Assembly: GCA_965222695.1 (NCBI GenBank)
Contig: OZ244967.1
Coordinates: 2,170,001 to 2,234,000, forward strand
Direction of reading: 5' to 3'
Origin: UBA7957 sp965222695
GTDB taxonomy: Bacteria; Pseudomonadota; Gammaproteobacteria; Granulosicoccales; Granulosicoccaceae
Length of the DNA: 64,000 bases
A program made the translations under genes and the position numbers. Numbering within the stretch: the stretch's first letter is position 1; each line of letters opens with the position of its first letter. The notes beneath the pieces are model-generated. The model worked only from the letters and a program-made list of their open reading frames with translations. It was not told the DNA's origin and did no database searches. This document shows, one piece after another, positions 34,321 to 44,513 of this stretch.

Positions 34321-35591
34321 AGAATCTTCGTCCTGCCGCCCATGTAACTTTGCAGAGCCTCCGGAACACAGATGCTACCGTCGGCTTGTTGATAATTTTC
34401 CAATACGGCAACCAAGGTCCTACCGACCGCAAGCCCGGACCCGTTCAATGTATGCAGCAATTCGGGTTTTCCGGTTTCCGGATTTCTCCAGCGTGCCTGC
34501 ATTCGCCGGGCCTGGAAATCGCCACAATTGCTGCAGGATGAAATCTCCCGATAGGTATTCTGGGCCGGAATCCAGACTTCTATATCATAGGTTTTGAGTG
34601 CGGAGAATCCGATATCACCGCTGCAAAGCGTCACCACGCGATAGGGAAGTTCGAGCTTTTGCAGTATGGCCTCCGCATGCCCGGTTAGTTTTTCCAGCGC
34701 TTTCATGGACTCGCCCGGCCTGACCAATTGCACCATTTCCACTTTTTCAAACTGGTGTTGTCGTATCAGTCCGCGGGTATCTTTTCCGTAGGAGCCGGCC
34801 TCAGAGCGAAAACAGGCACTATGGCAGGTATAGAGCATCGGGAGTTCCGCATCTTCCACTATGTCAGAACGGACAGTATTGGTGACAGGCACCTCCGCTG
34901 TCGGAATAAGATAATAGCTGCTGTCATCGCTTAGCTTGAAGAGATCCTCTTCGAATTTCGGCAATTGTCCGGTGCCGTACAGTGTTTCACGGTTCGCCAA
35001 CAATGGGATATTGATTTCGGTATATCCGTGATCCCGTGTATGCACGTCCAGCATAAACTGCGCTAATGCCCTGTGCAGTTGTGCAATTTCTCCGCGCATA
35101 ACCACAAAACGTGAACCGGCCAACTTCACCCCGGTTTCGAAATCCATGGTTCCGGATTTGCTGCATAAATCGACATGATCTCGAATTTGAAAATCAAACT
35201 GCCGCACCTGCCCCCAGCGACGAACTTCTTTATTATCCGCTTCATCGTCTCCATCGGGCACAGTTTCATGCAGCAGATTGGGGATGACCGCCAGCATCTG
35301 CTCCAACTCATCTTGCAATTCGGCAAGATTACGTTCCGCCGTTTTTAGCTCATCCCCCAGATGGGCAACATCATCCAGCAACGGTTGTATATCCTCACCT
35401 TTTGACTTCGCCAGACCTATGGCTTTGGATTTGGAATTTCGTTCATTCTGCAAATCCTGGGTTCGCGTCTGTAATGTGCGACGTTGAGTTTCCAACTTTT
35501 CAAACAGTGTTGTTTGCAGTTTAAAACCTCTGCGTTCCAGATTTTTTGCGACAGAATGAACGTCGGCCCGAAGCAACTTTGGATCTAGCAT
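34317..35591 (-). CDS. serS: Seryl-tRNA synthetase
   Basis: Class II aminoacyl-tRNA synthetase, 424 aa, charging tRNA-Ser with serine. The N-terminal coiled-coil arm (about residues 27 to 105, TLFEKLETQRRTLQTR to LEQMLAVIPN) contacts the long variable arm of tRNA-Ser. Motif 2 is HSACFRSEAGSYGKDTRG with the loop GLIRQHQFEKVEM, and motif 3 is GSGLAVGRTLVAVLENYQ. All are intact. Upstream lies crcB, downstream tRNA-Val, same strand. Confidence 0.97.
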   Translation of the reverse strand: MLDPKLLRADVHSVAKNLERRGFKLQTTLFEKLETQRRTLQTRTQDLQNERNSKSKAIGLAKSKGEDIQPLLDDVAHLGDELKTAERNLAELQDELEQMLAVIPNLLHETVPDGDDEADNKEVRRWGQVRQFDFQIRDHVDLCSKSGTMDFETGVKLAGSRFVVMRGEIAQLHRALAQFMLDVHTRDHGYTEINIPLLANRETLYGTGQLPKFEEDLFKLSDDSSYYLIPTAEVPVTNTVRSDIVEDAELPMLYTCHSACFRSEAGSYGKDTRGLIRQHQFEKVEMVQLVRPGESMKALEKLTGHAEAILQKLELPYRVVTLCSGDIGFSALKTYDIEVWIPAQNTYREISSCSNCGDFQARRMQARWRNPETGKPELLHTLNGSGLAVGRTLVAVLENYQQADGSICVPEALQSYMGGRTKIL

Positions 35592-35684
35592 TTCAAGTCA
35601 TATCCTTGTATGGAAATTGATGTGGCCGCGTAGTATAAACCCGGATCGATAAGCTTAGAAGCTATGTGCATCCTTAGGGCCTGT

Positions 35685-36056
35685 CTAAGGAAGCTGTTTT
35701 GCCAACAGAACACCCAGCCACGCAGCCGACAAACACAGCAAAACATTAAGCGCGATATTGGTCAGTGCCTTAACCATATGCCCGTTATACATAAGGTTCA
35801 ACGTTTCCAGGGAGAATGTTGAAAAGGTAGTCAACGCACCCAGAAAACCAACCTGAACCGCCAATCGCAGTTCACCCTCGAGCGGTGTTTTCTGAAATAT
35901 CCAGGTAGCAAACAAGCCGACCAGAAACGAACCCGTGACATTGACCAGCAAGGTTGCAAAAGGAAATATCAGCCCGGAGTGACCCAGCCATCGCACAACG
36001 CCATACCGCAGTATGGCACCTAAAAATCCGCCTATGCCCACCAAAATAAACTGCAC
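35685..36056 (-). CDS. crcB: Fluoride channel CrcB (Fluc)
   Basis: 123-aa inner-membrane fluoride exporter acting as an antiparallel dimer. Four hydrophobic helices; family marks are GGFLGAILRYGV, LLVNVTGSFLVG (with the conserved Asn) and VGFLGALTTFSTFSLE (the Phe box lining the pore). The gene's stop lies inside a small palindrome (CCTTAG-GGCCTGT-CTAAGG, 35672-35690). I looked for a fluoride riboswitch in the 65 bp upstream and saw none. crcB followed by serS is a common gammaproteobacterial order. Confidence 0.95.
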   Translation of the reverse strand: MQFILVGIGGFLGAILRYGVVRWLGHSGLIFPFATLLVNVTGSFLVGLFATWIFQKTPLEGELRLAVQVGFLGALTTFSTFSLETLNLMYNGHMVKALTNIALNVLLCLSAAWLGVLLAKQLP

Positions 36057-36169
36057 AAATAACCTCAGATCTGCTACACACTAAGAGGAAGTATAGTCAG
36101 ACGGCATTTAGGGCACAGGCTTTGCAGCATTTTACCCAACCTTTGACCACAACAAAGTGTACCGATTCC

Positions 36170-36688
36170 ATGCAATTTTTATTCAATATTGTGAAGTCTA
36201 TTTGTCTGGTCGCGCTGATGGGCGGTTCCGCCAGCGCCGCAAAGCTCTATGAGTGGAAAGATGCTGACGGCACCCTCACCTATTCGACCGAACCACCGCC
36301 CGAATCCGTGACCATGGAATACCGGGAAATCAGCTCGACACTCTCGGCAAAGAAGATAAGCAAGGAGAAGCGGCACCCTACTACTTCCGTCCAAGCGGTG
36401 AAACAGAATTCCATCTCATCGAAACCGGAATCTAAGCTTCAGCGCATGGTCCGTCTTGCACCCCCGCTGAAAAAAAACTCCGGCAACGCCGGCCAGACTG
36501 CTAAAACCAGGCCGGTTGATTACAATAAAGTCCGGCAACACCGAAGATGCGCTGATCTCGTAAATCGGATATCCGCGTTGGAATCACGCATCAGCGTAGT
36601 AGAAAACGCCGAACAGCTCAATCAGGCAATATTGCTGATATCGCAATATCAATCGATGCATGACCGGGATTGTATTTCAACGAAATAG
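36170..36688 (+). CDS. DUF4124-domain exported protein
   Basis: About 172 aa from the ATG at 36170; the TTG at 36122 would only add a hydrophilic lead that spoils the signal peptide. The signal peptide (FNIVKSICLVALMGGSASAA) is followed at once by the DUF4124 motif AKLYEWKDADGTLTYSTEPPP, a short beta unit frequent in gammaproteobacterial periplasmic proteins. The middle is Lys/Ser-rich and low in structure, and the C-terminus has a coiled coil (RISALESRISVVENAEQLNQ). Function unknown. Divergent from crcB. Confidence 0.75.
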   Translation: MQFLFNIVKSICLVALMGGSASAAKLYEWKDADGTLTYSTEPPPESVTMEYREISSTLSAKKISKEKRHPTTSVQAVKQNSISSKPESKLQRMVRLAPPLKKNSGNAGQTAKTRPVDYNKVRQHRRCADLVNRISALESRISVVENAEQLNQAILLISQYQSMHDRDCISTK

Positions 36689-36767
36689 AGCTTCTTCGAA
36701 GCTGCCTAAAGAAATCCCTGTGTCCGTGCTAACTCCGGGATATTCCGGCATGCAGGGGCTAATTGAT

Positions 36768-37241
36768 TCAGGAATGAACCAATTCCTTCGATGGCCTGGG
36801 TATTTGTTTATACCGGGTAAAACGGTGGCCGCGGTGCAGACAGTATTTAATCCATTTGTATAAAAAACGATTTAAGATCCAACCGTCATCCAAGTCTCTC
36901 ACCCGCCTTTGTTCATGGCGCTTTCCGTGAATTAAGCCGCTCATCGCCTCAGCCGTTCTGGCGTCATGATAAATACGGATTGTAAGATCCGGCTCATTGC
37001 GCTTTCCCGACCCGGCGGTAAATCTATAGGTCAGTTTAACCGTAGTTGTATATTTGCAGCGCTCCAGTATTTCCAGTTTCAAGTCCACGCAATCGGGCAG
37101 GCTTGAGACATAGTCCTCCTTGTCCAGTTCGGATAAATGGGGGATTAACAGGCGCAATAGCATATAGTTGGACTCATACAACTCCATCAGGTGGGCAAGC
37201 CTGTAACTGGTCTTGCGTCTATACAGTTCGGGAAAATACAT
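36768..37241 (-). CDS. DUF1249 family protein (YqiB-like)
   Basis: 157 aa, cytoplasmic. The N-terminal LMELYESNYMLLRLLIPHL is the family signature. It is followed by VDLKLEILERCKYTTTVKLTY and by RIYHDARTAEAM, the usual order. In many gammaproteobacteria this gene sits with the ADP-ribose pyrophosphatase and cpdA genes, which are absent here. Function unknown. Convergent with the DUF4124 gene, divergent from ppsA. Confidence 0.85.
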   Translation of the reverse strand: MYFPELYRRKTSYRLAHLMELYESNYMLLRLLIPHLSELDKEDYVSSLPDCVDLKLEILERCKYTTTVKLTYRFTAGSGKRNEPDLTIRIYHDARTAEAMSGLIHGKRHEQRRVRDLDDGWILNRFLYKWIKYCLHRGHRFTRYKQIPRPSKELVHS

Positions 37242-37391
37242 ACTTTATTAAACTATCACTTGTTTTAAATGCTTGCGCATTAAACATTCTGCGCCCACAA
37301 TCGCGGCTTATAGCAACTTGACGTGTCATCAAGCGCCTAAACTCTTTACTATAGCCTACCGGATGTTATTTTACTTTACAGATTTAAAACC

Positions 37392-39785
37392 ATGCAGCTA
37401 ATCAAACATTTCGCAGAAATCTCCATGGATGATATCAAACAGGTGGGAGGCAAGAACGCATCATTGGGAGAAATGTACGGATCTTTATCCAGCTTGGGTA
37501 TAAAGGTGCCGAACGGATTCGCTGTCACCACGGATGCGTACCATTATTTCCTGGAGTTCAATCATCTGAACGCATCGATTGATGAGCAGTTAAACGGGCT
37601 TGACATCGATAATCTCGATGTGCTGACTTATGCCGGAGGGAAGATCCGAGCCGGCATTATTCACAGCCAGATGCCGGAAGATCTGAGTCAAGCCATGATT
37701 CAAGCCTACGAACATCTTGAACAACAGTATGGTCCAAAACCGGACGTTGCGGTCAGAAGTTCCGCAACGGCCGAAGACCTGCCCACCGCGTCCTTCGCCG
37801 GACAACAGGATTCGTACCTTAATGTAGCCGGTACTCGAAATCTGATCGCAACCTGCAAATTGGTTTTCGCTTCACTGTTTACGGATCGTGCAATTTCGTA
37901 CCGGGAACGCCAGGGAATAGATCACAAAGATGTGTCTATTTCTGTCGCCGTGCAGAAGATGGTGCGTTCCGATCAAGCCTGTTCGGGCGTGATGTTTACA
38001 CTGGATACGGAAAGCAGCTTTCGAGATGTGGTTTTAGTCACCTCGTCCTACGGTCTGGGTGAAAATGTGGTGAAAGGCGCCGTTAATCCGGATGAATTCT
38101 TTGTCTTCAAACCCACCCTGGACAAGGGCTTTAAACCTCTGATCAAAAAACATCTCGGTAGCAAGGAAATCAAGATGATTTACGCACCGGAACAACTGGC
38201 CGGCGTTTACACGAAAAATGTCCAGGTACATATGTCGGAAAGAACGGCTTTTTCCATCAATGATGAGGAGGTACTCACCCTCGCCCGGTATGCATCGATT
38301 ATCGAAAAACACTATTCAAAACACGCCGGCGAACCCAGACCGATGGATATAGAGTGGGCCAAGGATGGATACACCGGTGAGCTGTTTATCGTCCAGGCGC
38401 GACCGGAAACCGCAGAAGCCCGTGTGCAGACAACAGTCTATGAAACCTACCATCTGCGCGAGCACGAAGAACCCCTGGCAACGGGTCGAAGTGTCGGGCG
38501 GCGAATCGCGACCGGAATCGCAAGAGTGATTCTGGATCCTGCCCATATGGACGATCTACAGGATGGTGAAATACTGATTACGGATAAAACCGATCCTGAC
38601 TGGGAACCCGTGCTGAAACGTGCGGCAGCAATAGTGACCAACCGCGGAGGTAGAACCTGCCATGCAGCGATTATCGCCAGGGAGATGGGAATTCCGGCGC
38701 TGGTCGGATGCGATACGGCGACTGAAGTCGTGAATGAAGGCGATAAAATTACGGTTTCCTGTGCAGACGGGGATTCCGGCCATATCTACCCCGGAATTCT
38801 GCCCTTTGATCTGCAAAAAGTGGATATGGATTCGCTCAAACCGACCCGCACACAGATCTATCTCAATCTCGGCAACCCCGAACAGGCGATGGAAGCCTCT
38901 TTTCTACCGGCCGACGGTGTCGGATTGGTGAGACTGGAATTCATCATGGCCAGCTCGATCAGAGTCCATCCCAATGCCTTGCTCGATGCCGATAAACTCG
39001 ATAAAGACCTGCAGCGAAAAATCAGCGAAGTCTCCGAAGGCTATGGCTCACCGAAGCGCTTTTTTGTCGACAAACTCGCTCAGGGTGTGGGTATGATCGC
39101 AGCTGCATTTTATCCCAGACCGGTTGTGGTCAGATTTTCGGATTTTAAATCGAATGAATACGCATCTTTGCTCGGTGGAGAGTTGTATGAACCCAAAGAG
39201 GAAAATCCGATGCTGGGAATGCGGGGAGCAATGCGTTATTTTTCCTCGGATTTTTCCGAATGCTTCAAGCTTGAGTGTAGCGCTTTACATAAAGTTATTA
39301 CCGAAATGGGGCTGGACAATATTCAACTGCTGGTTCCTTTTGTTCGCTCTACGGCCGAAGCGGCTCGGGTGGAACAACTCCTGACCAACAATGGCTTAAA
39401 ACGTCGGGAAAACGGCCTGAAGATCCTAATGATGTGTGAATTGCCCAGCAATGTTCTGCTTGCGGAGAAGTTTCTTGAGTATTTTGACGGATACTCCATC
39501 GGTTCGAATGATTTGACTCAGTTGACGCTGGGAATTGATCGAGACGCCGGTTTAAGCAGTGAATTGGATGAGAGGGACGAAGCTTCTAAATTATTAATCC
39601 GCTCTGCCATATCGGCCTGCAAGGCAAGAGGTAAATCTGTGGGAATTTGCGGACAGGCACCTTCCGATTTTAAGGAATTTGTACAATTTTTGGTGGAAGA
39701 GGAAATCGACTCCATCTCTTTTGACCGGGACAGCCTCCTGGAGATGAAATCCTACATAGGAACGCTGGAAAACCTATCCGAATAG
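37392..39785 (+). CDS. ppsA: Phosphoenolpyruvate synthase
   Basis: 797 aa. Converts pyruvate and ATP to PEP, AMP and phosphate for gluconeogenesis. N-terminal ATP-grasp-like nucleotide domain (GGKNASLGEM, VAVRSSATAEDLPTASFAGQQ), central phosphohistidine domain with the catalytic His in TNRGGRTCHAAIIAREMGIP, and C-terminal PEP/pyruvate barrel with GVGLVRLEFI and the catalytic Cys in GKSVGICGQAPSD. All key residues are present. No ppsR (regulatory kinase) gene is beside it. Confidence 0.97.
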   Translation: MQLIKHFAEISMDDIKQVGGKNASLGEMYGSLSSLGIKVPNGFAVTTDAYHYFLEFNHLNASIDEQLNGLDIDNLDVLTYAGGKIRAGIIHSQMPEDLSQAMIQAYEHLEQQYGPKPDVAVRSSATAEDLPTASFAGQQDSYLNVAGTRNLIATCKLVFASLFTDRAISYRERQGIDHKDVSISVAVQKMVRSDQACSGVMFTLDTESSFRDVVLVTSSYGLGENVVKGAVNPDEFFVFKPTLDKGFKPLIKKHLGSKEIKMIYAPEQLAGVYTKNVQVHMSERTAFSINDEEVLTLARYASIIEKHYSKHAGEPRPMDIEWAKDGYTGELFIVQARPETAEARVQTTVYETYHLREHEEPLATGRSVGRRIATGIARVILDPAHMDDLQDGEILITDKTDPDWEPVLKRAAAIVTNRGGRTCHAAIIAREMGIPALVGCDTATEVVNEGDKITVSCADGDSGHIYPGILPFDLQKVDMDSLKPTRTQIYLNLGNPEQAMEASFLPADGVGLVRLEFIMASSIRVHPNALLDADKLDKDLQRKISEVSEGYGSPKRFFVDKLAQGVGMIAAAFYPRPVVVRFSDFKSNEYASLLGGELYEPKEENPMLGMRGAMRYFSSDFSECFKLECSALHKVITEMGLDNIQLLVPFVRSTAEAARVEQLLTNNGLKRRENGLKILMMCELPSNVLLAEKFLEYFDGYSIGSNDLTQLTLGIDRDAGLSSELDERDEASKLLIRSAISACKARGKSVGICGQAPSDFKEFVQFLVEEEIDSISFDRDSLLEMKSYIGTLENLSE

Positions 39786-39967
39786 TCACAACGGCCGGTT
39801 GCACGATTGGCTGAAAACAGCATGAATCCGGCTCTATTATTGCAATCCTGCAAAATGCACCCCATATTGCAGGCAAGCACGAAAATAATCTGTCAATAAC
39901 TTGAGATTATCGCGTTTTTGTTGATAATGGCGTGTTCTCAAAAACTGTTTAACACTATAGAGAAAGT

Positions 39968-40186
39968 ATGGCGAAAGAAGAACCCATTGAAATGGAAGGC
40001 ACGGTAATAGATACCCTGCCCAACACCATGTTTCGAGTCGAGCTCGATAATGGTCATGTTGTAACAGCACATATTTCCGGAAAAATGCGCAAGCATTACA
40101 TCCGCATCCTGACCGGCGACAAAGTGACTGTTCAGATGACTCCTTACGACCTGACCAAAGGCCGTATCACCTACCGAAGCCGCTAA
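39968..40186 (+). CDS. infA: Translation initiation factor IF-1
   Basis: 72 aa, the standard length, a single S1/OB-fold domain: KEEPIEMEGTVIDTLPN, NTMFRVELDNGHVVTAH, GKMRKHYIRILTGDKVTVQ. It binds the ribosomal A site during initiation. Convergent with clpA, the usual gammaproteobacterial neighbourhood. Its promoter must lie in the 182-bp gap after ppsA. Confidence 0.97.
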   Translation: MAKEEPIEMEGTVIDTLPNTMFRVELDNGHVVTAHISGKMRKHYIRILTGDKVTVQMTPYDLTKGRITYRSR

Positions 40187-40250
40187 AATTCCAGCTCGCG
40201 AAGCTTACTGATTCCGCTCTTCAGCTGTTTACCGAAAACCTAACACTTGA

Positions 40251-42530
40251 TCAGGCCGGTACGGTTTTACCGCCGTCTTGTTTGCTTTCGCAATCTATAG
40301 CCAGATCACCTTTATCATCCAATCTGACAACGACTTTTCCACCGTTTCTGAGATCGCCGAAGAGTAATTGTTCAGCCAGGGGGCGTTTGATATTTTCGCG
40401 GATCACCCTTGCCATAGGGCGTGCGCCCATATTGACATCGAAACCGTGTTCCGCGAGCCATGCCTTGGCGTCAGGGTGAACATCGATCGAAACACCTTTT
40501 TCTTCCAGTTGTGACTCAAGCTCGATGATGAATTTATCCACCACATTCAGAATGACTTTCTTGTCCAGCGGTTTGAACTGAATGACGGCGTCAAGCCGAT
40601 TGCGGAATTCCGGTGTAAATAATTTTTTAACAGCGTCCATTCCATCCTGAGCCTTATCCTGTACCGTAAATCCCATGCTCATTCGACTGATGGACTCGGC
40701 GCCGGCGTTAGTGGTCATGACCAGAATAATATTCCTGAAATCAGCTTTACGGCCGTTGTTATCCGTCAGTGTTCCGTGATCCATCACCTGTAACAGAAGG
40801 TTAAATACATCCGGGTGAGCTTTCTCGATTTCGTCGAGCAAGAGGACTGCATAAGGTGTTTGGATAACGGCATCGGTTAACAACCCTCCCTGATCATATC
40901 CGACATAGCCCGGAGGCGCACCGATCAGGCGGGAAACCGTATGCCCCTCCATATACTCCGACATATCGAAGCGTATAAGGTCGATCCCCATGATCTTGGA
41001 CAATTGCTTTGTCACTTCAGTTTTACCGACGCCGGTCGGCCCGGCGAAAAGAAAACTGCCTATGGGGCGATCTATCGGTCCCAGGCCGGACCTCGACATG
41101 ACGATTGCCGAAGACAACATTTCTATGGCCTCTTCCTGACCGAAAACCAGCATCCCCAAATCCCGGGAAAGAGTCTTCAATCGACTCATGTCAGAAGCTG
41201 AGACGCTCTTCTCCGGAATCCTGGCAATTTTGGCGACGATTGTTTCAATATCCCTGACGGAAATGGATTTTTTCCGGTTGGATTCGCCTTTCAGGCGTCG
41301 ATTTGCCCCGGCTTCATCAATCACGTCTATGGCCTTGTCCGGCAGAAATCTATCGTTGACATAACGACTGGAAAGCTCGGCCGCGGCTTTTAGCGAGTTA
41401 TTCGAATATTTGACATCATGGAATTCTTCAAATCTCGGCTTCAGACCTTTAAGAATTTCATAAGTCTCATTGACAGTGGGTTCGATAATATCGATTTTTT
41501 GAAAACGGCGGGTCAAAGCGCGGTCTTTTTCAAAAATGCCGCGATACTCCTGATAGGTAGTGGAACCTATACATTTCAACTCCCCGGACGCCAGCATTGG
41601 CTTAATCAGATTCGAAGCGTCCATCACACCGCCGGACGCCGCTCCGGCACCGATTATAGTGTGAATTTCATCAATGAATAATATAGAATTGCTTTGATTT
41701 TTAAGCTGACTCAGAATGGATTTGAGCCTTTTTTCAAAATCTCCCCTGTATTTAGTCCCGGCGACCAAGGCCCCGAGATCCAGGGAATAGATCGTACTGT
41801 CCGCCAAAAACGCCGGTATATCCCCGTCCACAATCCGTTTTGCCAGGCCTTCGGCAATAGCAGTCTTGCCAACACCTGCCTCACCCACCAACAAAGGATT
41901 GTTCTTACGGCGACGGCACAGAATCTGTGAGGCTCTCTCAACTTCGGCCGCTCTTCCGATCAAGGGGTCAATCTTGCCTTCTTTAGCTCTGAGATTCAGA
42001 TTCGATGCATACTTCTCAAGCGGTTTTTGATCTTGCTCATTATCGTCGCCCGAATAATCATCGTTGATCTCTATAGACTCTTCTTCCTCGCCATCGGCAT
42101 TTTTACTGATACCGTGCGAAATATAATTGACGACGTCGAGCCGTGTGATATTTTGCTTGTTCAGCAGATAAACCGTGTGGGAATCCTGCTCACCGAAAAT
42201 GGCGACCAGAACATTGGCGCCCGATACTTCATTTTTCCCTGAACTCTGTACGTGAAAGACCGCACGCTGTAGTACCCGCTGGAAACCGAGTGTCGGTTGA
42301 GTTTCGCGACTATCATCTTCGAGCAAGGGCGTATTCTCACGAACAAACTCCTCAAGCTCGTCCCGCAGCTGATCCAGATTTCCGCCGCAGGCACGTAATA
42401 CCTGAGCCGCGGTTGGATTATCAATGAGTGACAACAGTAAATGTTCTACCGTCATAAACTCAAAGCGCCTGGAGCGTGCTTCTTTAAACGCCTTATTTAA
42501 TGTAAATTCAAGCTCTTTGCTTAACATCAA
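40251..42530 (-). CDS. clpA: ClpA, ATPase subunit of the ClpAP protease
   Basis: 759-aa AAA+ unfoldase that feeds substrates to ClpP. Clp N-domain repeats (residues 1-145), first AAA module with Walker A GEAGVGKTA and Walker B ILFIDEIHTI, second with GPTGVGKTE and VLLLDEIEKAHPD. The ClpP-binding IGF-type loop reads MSMGFTVQD (GF retained). The C-terminal D2-small domain carries GARPMARVIRENIKRPLAE. It starts 28 bp after clpS and is probably cotranscribed with it. Confidence 0.97.
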   Translation of the reverse strand: MMLSKELEFTLNKAFKEARSRRFEFMTVEHLLLSLIDNPTAAQVLRACGGNLDQLRDELEEFVRENTPLLEDDSRETQPTLGFQRVLQRAVFHVQSSGKNEVSGANVLVAIFGEQDSHTVYLLNKQNITRLDVVNYISHGISKNADGEEEESIEINDDYSGDDNEQDQKPLEKYASNLNLRAKEGKIDPLIGRAAEVERASQILCRRRKNNPLLVGEAGVGKTAIAEGLAKRIVDGDIPAFLADSTIYSLDLGALVAGTKYRGDFEKRLKSILSQLKNQSNSILFIDEIHTIIGAGAASGGVMDASNLIKPMLASGELKCIGSTTYQEYRGIFEKDRALTRRFQKIDIIEPTVNETYEILKGLKPRFEEFHDVKYSNNSLKAAAELSSRYVNDRFLPDKAIDVIDEAGANRRLKGESNRKKSISVRDIETIVAKIARIPEKSVSASDMSRLKTLSRDLGMLVFGQEEAIEMLSSAIVMSRSGLGPIDRPIGSFLFAGPTGVGKTEVTKQLSKIMGIDLIRFDMSEYMEGHTVSRLIGAPPGYVGYDQGGLLTDAVIQTPYAVLLLDEIEKAHPDVFNLLLQVMDHGTLTDNNGRKADFRNIILVMTTNAGAESISRMSMGFTVQDKAQDGMDAVKKLFTPEFRNRLDAVIQFKPLDKKVILNVVDKFIIELESQLEEKGVSIDVHPDAKAWLAEHGFDVNMGARPMARVIRENIKRPLAEQLLFGDLRNGGKVVVRLDDKGDLAIDCESKQDGGKTVPA

Positions 42531-42558
42531 TCATTCCAGCCTACGTTTATGACTCTGC

Positions 42559-42876
42559 CTATGCTTCTTCCATATCACACAACAGAGGGTGCTGATTTTC
42601 TCGGGAGAACTGATTTACCTGATGTACTTTTGATTCTGCAATTTCTCTCGTAAATACGCCGCAAACACCCTTACCCCGTGTATGAACATGGAGCATAACG
42701 CGGGTAGCTTGTTCGCGATCCATGACAAAGAAAGTTTCCAGAACCTGTACTACAAACTCCATAGGAGTATAGTCGTCATTCAAGAGGATCACTTGATACA
42801 GAGGTGGTTTCTTGAGCTTGGGTTTGGCCGTTTCTACGGCTAATCCACCATCTTCGATCAGTTCTTTACCGCCCAT
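42559..42876 (-). CDS. clpS: ClpS adaptor for N-degron substrates
   Basis: 105 aa. Binds N-terminal Leu, Phe, Trp or Tyr of substrates and delivers them to ClpA. The binding pocket is in YQVILLNDDYTPMEFVVQVL (Asn-Asp-Asp at the ligand site), with MLHVHTRGKGVCGVFTREIAE further on, including the pocket His. Flexible N-terminal arm of about 25 residues. First gene of a clpS-clpA unit. Confidence 0.96.
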   Translation of the reverse strand: MGGKELIEDGGLAVETAKPKLKKPPLYQVILLNDDYTPMEFVVQVLETFFVMDREQATRVMLHVHTRGKGVCGVFTREIAESKVHQVNQFSRENQHPLLCDMEEA

Positions 42877-43265
42877 AATTCCTAGTACTAGATATTGCAG
42901 TTAACTTGCCAATTTATTGTAGTTGATCTTATCAATTTCCAATTACTCGGACAAAAGCAAATTTCGCCCTTCAAAGCGCAGTCTGCGACATCGCTGACTC
43001 TGTAAAAATGTGGCTTGTTTCGCAAATTCATAGACCCGGGACTGATTTTAATAGTTCCGCCAGGTTGAAATGGTTCACAACACTGTCATACAGCAAAACC
43101 AGGCTAAGTGACAAATCCATGAATTTTTTCGAGAACGTCAATAAATTCACATTTAATTATCCTGACAGGTCGAAATTGCTGTTATTCTTTGGCATTCTTA
43201 AATTCATCTCTATTCATTTGGAGAATGTTTGGAACTTATGCCACGGATATCAACCAGTTGCGCCA
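42877..43265. other. Intergenic region between clpS and the Calx-beta lipoprotein gene
   Basis: Divergent gap of 390 bp, A+T-rich. The frame of the downstream gene is open back to 43008 but the translation there lacks any signal peptide or domain. No cspD, which is a common clpS neighbour, is present. No promoter stands out. Confidence 0.5.
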
Positions 43266-44498
43266 ATGAATACAAATAATTTCCGCATAGCTTTGAGTAT
43301 TACTTTGCTTACCTTGTTGTACGGATGCGTAGGCGGTGGTGGAGACAATTCCGATAACGACGTTCTTCCCCCGCCTCCCTCGGAGCCGGGCATATATATT
43401 GACACCGCCAGTGTCGTCGAAGGTGATAGCGGAGAATCATCACTTACTTTTTCCGTGACACTGAATACCGAGCTGGACGGCGAAGTTACCGTTGATTGGG
43501 AAACTCAGGACGGGAGCGCGGATCAGAGTGATTTCAGGGCTTCATCGGGTACTTTGAGAATCCCGGCAGGCGAAACCTCCGGTACTGATTCGGTCACTGT
43601 GTATGGAGATCTTGATCCGGAATTCACGGAAAATTTCGATATCCTGCTTTCTAACCTGATCAATCAGTCGAGCGAAAAAGTCGTTATCGGCCGACAGAGT
43701 GCCAAGGCTCTCATCCTGAACGACGATGGACTCTATCTGGACACGCAGCCACTGAACGACACCGGCATGCTGGCCTGTGAGGTCAGCGATTCGAACAATC
43801 CGACCGTTTGTGAAAATAAAAACGCCTATGGACGACAGGATGCCCATTTTGGGCGAGACAATGACGCCATGCAGGGTATTCTTTATAAAAAAGGCCGGGG
43901 CTGGGCCGGATTCGACTTTACAAAACTCAACGAGAAAGGAGAGGAAGTCAGCGTCAACGCCAGTGAGTGGCAGTGCGTAAGAGATAACCGGACAGGCCTG
44001 GTTTGGGAAATCAAGACCGACGATAAAGGTTTACGTGATAGGTTCAATACCTATAGCTGGTATTTTGGCAACCAGCAGATACTTACCGGAAGTGATGAGG
44101 GAACGGCAAACGGAGGCTCCTGCAGCGGCGGAATCGATTGCGATACTCAATCCTATATCCAGGCTATCAACACGATGGGATTATGCGGGCGTAATGACCA
44201 ATGGCGCTTACCGACTCCCGAGGAGCTGCGCTCGATCAACAATTACAGCCGCGGTTACACCACCCGCCCGACTCTGGATACGCAGTTTTTTAGAAATGAT
44301 CCGGCAATAGTCGATTCGACTCTATACAGCATCGGCGTCTGGTCCATGCTCTCCTACTATCCATTGACTGGGGAGCAACCGTTGAATCGGGCTTTGGCAT
44401 TTACCTACCAGCACGGCAATTTAATATCGGCACAAAAAAGCACTCATGGGCCGGAAAAGTATGACAAGCTTTACATTCGTTTGGTTAACGGAAGCTAA
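43266..44498 (+). CDS. Lipoprotein with Calx-beta and DUF1566 (Lcl) domains
   Basis: 410 aa from the ATG at 43266, chosen because it gives a proper lipoprotein signal (ALSITLLTLLYGC, Cys24) followed by a Gly-rich and Pro-rich tether. Residues about 45 to 140 are a Calx-beta repeat (SVVEGDSGESSLTFSVTL, EVTVDWETQDGSADQSDF). The C-terminal half is DUF1566: DNRTGLVWE, then NDQWRLPTPEELRSI, a pattern shared with Legionella collagen-like protein Lcl and sulfatase-modifying-like folds. Likely surface-exposed and adhesive, by inference. The next gene, 15 bp on, has the same C-terminal domain. Confidence 0.8.
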   Translation: MNTNNFRIALSITLLTLLYGCVGGGGDNSDNDVLPPPPSEPGIYIDTASVVEGDSGESSLTFSVTLNTELDGEVTVDWETQDGSADQSDFRASSGTLRIPAGETSGTDSVTVYGDLDPEFTENFDILLSNLINQSSEKVVIGRQSAKALILNDDGLYLDTQPLNDTGMLACEVSDSNNPTVCENKNAYGRQDAHFGRDNDAMQGILYKKGRGWAGFDFTKLNEKGEEVSVNASEWQCVRDNRTGLVWEIKTDDKGLRDRFNTYSWYFGNQQILTGSDEGTANGGSCSGGIDCDTQSYIQAINTMGLCGRNDQWRLPTPEELRSINNYSRGYTTRPTLDTQFFRNDPAIVDSTLYSIGVWSMLSYYPLTGEQPLNRALAFTYQHGNLISAQKSTHGPEKYDKLYIRLVNGS

Positions 44499-44513
44499 GA
44501 ACAACAGACAGAT

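Noticed and set aside
34151..34597. 148-codon plus-strand frame across the serS 3' end
   Set aside because: Arg/Pro-rich shadow of serS and of the repeats beside it.
36057..36121. Fluoride riboswitch upstream of crcB
   Set aside because: The short leader shows no crcB-motif pseudoknot features.
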